This document shows positions 62,274 to 64,000 of a stretch of DNA of 64,000 nt, piece after piece. The notes under the pieces were generated by a model, which made no database searches, was not told where the DNA came from, and was given only the letters and a program-made list of their open reading frames with translations. The DNA comes from G963664835 sp963664835 (GTDB lineage Bacteria; Chloroflexota; UBA6077; FW602-bin22; JBCLEL01), in the NCBI GenBank assembly GCA_963664835.2, contig CAXXUG010000004.1:186001-250000 (forward strand). Direction: 5' to 3'. Each line of letters opens with the position of its first letter. Within the stretch, counting starts at the first letter, position 1. Made by a program: the position numbers and the translations under genes.

Positions 62274-63985
62274 TGCCAGAAGAGCCGGCCTGGTTCCCCC
62301 CAACTTGGGAGTCGCCCGCATCCCAGTCCTTCGAGTACTGGAAGCTCGACGATGCCAGCCGCTCTCCCTTCGCCGCCGTCAAGAGGATCAAGCTCTCGAA
62401 GGGCTCGACCGACCTGGTGAACCGCGAGATGCGCTACGATGCCGCCGGCAACGTCACCAAGATAGTCGATGGGATCAACTCAGAGACCGTAGACTATACT
62501 TATGATGACTTGGACCGATTACTCACCGCTTCAGTCCCGACCGGCGAGAGCTTCGCCTACGACACCATCGGCAATATGACCACAAAGGCCGGTACCACCC
62601 TCAACTATGGGACCACTGCGCCCAAGCACGCGGTCAAGTCCCACGGGAGTACCACCTACACTTACGACGCCAACGGCAGCATGACGGCTAGAGGCACTCA
62701 GACTATCAAGTACGATCCGGAGCACCGGCCCATCCGGGTCCAGGATGGCAATTCCATTTCCCAAGCGACCTACGACGGCGACGGCGTCCGCCGGAAGCGG
62801 CAGGACAGCAACGGTACTGTCCACTACTTAGGCGGCTACGAACGCAAGCTGGCCGCTGACTCCAACTCTTCCGACACTGTGACGAAGTACTACAGCGCTT
62901 CGTTAGGAGCCATGAGCCGGCCGGTCGCCTTCCGCCGGGGCGGTACCTTGCACTGGGTCGGCTCAGACCACCTGGGCGGCACCATCCGGGTGCTGAACGA
63001 CAGCTTCACCGCTCTCGACGGCATGCGCTACAAGCCCTACGGCGAGGACCGCGATACTGGGTCGAGCCTGAACACCGACCGCAAGTTCACCGGCCAGACC
63101 GAGGACGAGGCCGCCGGCCTCTACTGGTACGCTTCTCGCGCCTACGACACGGAGATTGGGCGCTTCGTCTCGCCGGATTCGATTGTGCCGGCGCCGGGAA
63201 ATCCCCAGTCGTTGAACAGGTACAGCTACGTCTACAACAATCCGCTGGGGATGGTCGACCCTTCGGGTTATGTGCCCCAAGATCAGTACCAGGCCTGGGC
63301 AAAGAGGTTTCAGAAGGAACACCCAGGTCGAAAGATTACCGATAAAGATTGGTTCGACTATAAGTTCAGTCTCGAGAACCCTGGCAGCGGTCCAGGTGGG
63401 GATTGGACGGACCAGGACTGGGTGAACTACCACTACGGCATAACACCGGAACCGACATCAACTGTGACAACATCCCAACCCACCGTTCAAACTCCCAATA
63501 CTTACCCTGACGAGTCTTACACTGACGCGACCCAGCCTACTCATGTAACTTACCCTGATGAGACTTACACCGACGCTCCCGAACCGCGCGCTCCCCTGCG
63601 AGGCCGTTCGAACTATTTCGGGGATCCTCCCCCGGGAGGCGTGACTCTGGCCGACCAAGAGGAGATAAACCGCATTCAGTTGGAGAAGCGCTGGATTGGG
63701 GATACACTGTCTATGCTTGAATGGGAAGCCGCGCAGTCCCAACTCAGGTGGGGGCGAATACACCGAATGCCGACCGACGCCGAACGTCAGCGACAGTTGG
63801 TCTATGCCAATATTACCAGCTTTGTTGGTACTCGTGTCTCAAGTGCACCGCACCCGCTTCTAAAACTTCTTGGCGGTACGATCAGCGCGGTGGCCGAATG
63901 GGTTAGGCGTAACCCAATTCAAGTCCGCAGAGGGGGACCACCTCCCGAACCTCCTTTCTTTATGCGACCACTCCAAAGCAGATGA
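62273..63985 (+). CDS. Displaced RHS module with C-terminal tip 3
   Basis: 570 residues. Sixteen unrelated codons from ATG 62273 lead into the RHS core at 62321 (S-Q-S-F-E-Y-W-K-L-D-D). The core runs to D-P-S-G near residue 331. The ~239-residue tip contains a repeated Y-P-D-E-(S/T)-Y-T-D-A segment, a Gly/Pro-rich linker (F-G-D-P-P-P-G-G) and a mostly helical end. I do not recognise the tip domain. It lacks a secretion N-terminus. Its immunity gene, if any, lies beyond the window. Confidence 0.75.
   Translation: MPEEPAWFPPTWESPASQSFEYWKLDDASRSPFAAVKRIKLSKGSTDLVNREMRYDAAGNVTKIVDGINSETVDYTYDDLDRLLTASVPTGESFAYDTIGNMTTKAGTTLNYGTTAPKHAVKSHGSTTYTYDANGSMTARGTQTIKYDPEHRPIRVQDGNSISQATYDGDGVRRKRQDSNGTVHYLGGYERKLAADSNSSDTVTKYYSASLGAMSRPVAFRRGGTLHWVGSDHLGGTIRVLNDSFTALDGMRYKPYGEDRDTGSSLNTDRKFTGQTEDEAAGLYWYASRAYDTEIGRFVSPDSIVPAPGNPQSLNRYSYVYNNPLGMVDPSGYVPQDQYQAWAKRFQKEHPGRKITDKDWFDYKFSLENPGSGPGGDWTDQDWVNYHYGITPEPTSTVTTSQPTVQTPNTYPDESYTDATQPTHVTYPDETYTDAPEPRAPLRGRSNYFGDPPPGGVTLADQEEINRIQLEKRWIGDTLSMLEWEAAQSQLRWGRIHRMPTDAERQRQLVYANITSFVGTRVSSAPHPLLKLLGGTISAVAEWVRRNPIQVRRGGPPPEPPFFMRPLQSR
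62321..63269 (+). repeat. RHS core repeat, copy 3
   Basis: Matches 57302-58264 and especially 59680-60644; runs such as the ACAAAGGCCGGTAC-CACCCTCAAC stretch are almost identical in copies 2 and 3. Confidence 0.92.
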
Positions 63986-64000
63986 ACTATTCGAGTGATC

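Overview
This window looks like a chromosomal segment of an uncultured member of the Chloroflexota, probably a Dehalococcoidia/SAR202-like or sponge-associated lineage. The evidence is indirect. A sugar-binding lipoprotein carries the long Val-Glu-Val-Glu-Lys linker common in that phylum. There is a 54-residue zinc-ribbon protein of the type I associate with Dehalococcoidia, an ftsA-ftsZ pair with no ftsQ beside it, and many TTG and GTG starts. Intergenic DNA is full of short palindromic repeats. No rRNA or marker strong enough to fix the species is present.

Layout. 1-6.1 kb: a minus-strand carbohydrate ABC transporter operon (binding protein, an NHL/TPR plus Yip1-like membrane protein broken by one base, two permeases). 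6.1-7.3 kb: a repeat-rich gap. 7.3-12.7 kb: SRP RNA with promoter and terminator, then rsmA, ispE, glmU, a CorC/HlyC-type CBS protein and tRNA-Arg(CCT). 13-23.4 kb: a defence and toxin-antitoxin island holding a type I restriction-modification system (hsdM, DUF559 nuclease-like gene, hsdS, hsdR), an SDH-type serine protease with a small partner, an intact HicAB, and broken HicB and Doc genes. 23.5-27.1 kb: a heterodimeric ABC exporter. 27.2-28.8 kb: Nudix genes, including a decayed tandem copy. 28.8-34.2 kb: ftsZ, ftsA, comEC and the zinc-ribbon gene. 34.3-41.2 kb: ilvD, then a MacAB-like efflux operon that ends in a peroxiredoxin-like gene whose catalytic cysteine position is a TGA codon. 41.8-46.2 kb: a PaaK-like ligase, an orphan VapB with a truncated VapC, and an acetyl-CoA synthetase-like gene. 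46.2-48.2 kb: two multiply broken genes (OGG-type glycosylase and phage tail-collar protein). 48.9-51.9 kb: pyrE, murJ and a second HicAB. 51.9-53 kb: a 270-bp tandem repeat array. 53-64 kb: a polymorphic RHS toxin locus.

The RHS locus has one full-length SpvB/RHS protein of 1972 residues followed by two displaced modules. Each module repeats about 950 bp of RHS core and ends in a different C-terminal toxin-like tip, with small, mostly membrane, candidate immunity genes in between. The most notable single-gene observation is the candidate selenoprotein at 36.0-36.5 kb. A recurring theme is decay: toxin genes cut short next to intact antitoxins, and several genes interrupted by single extra bases. 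The single-base lesions could be real or could be assembly errors.
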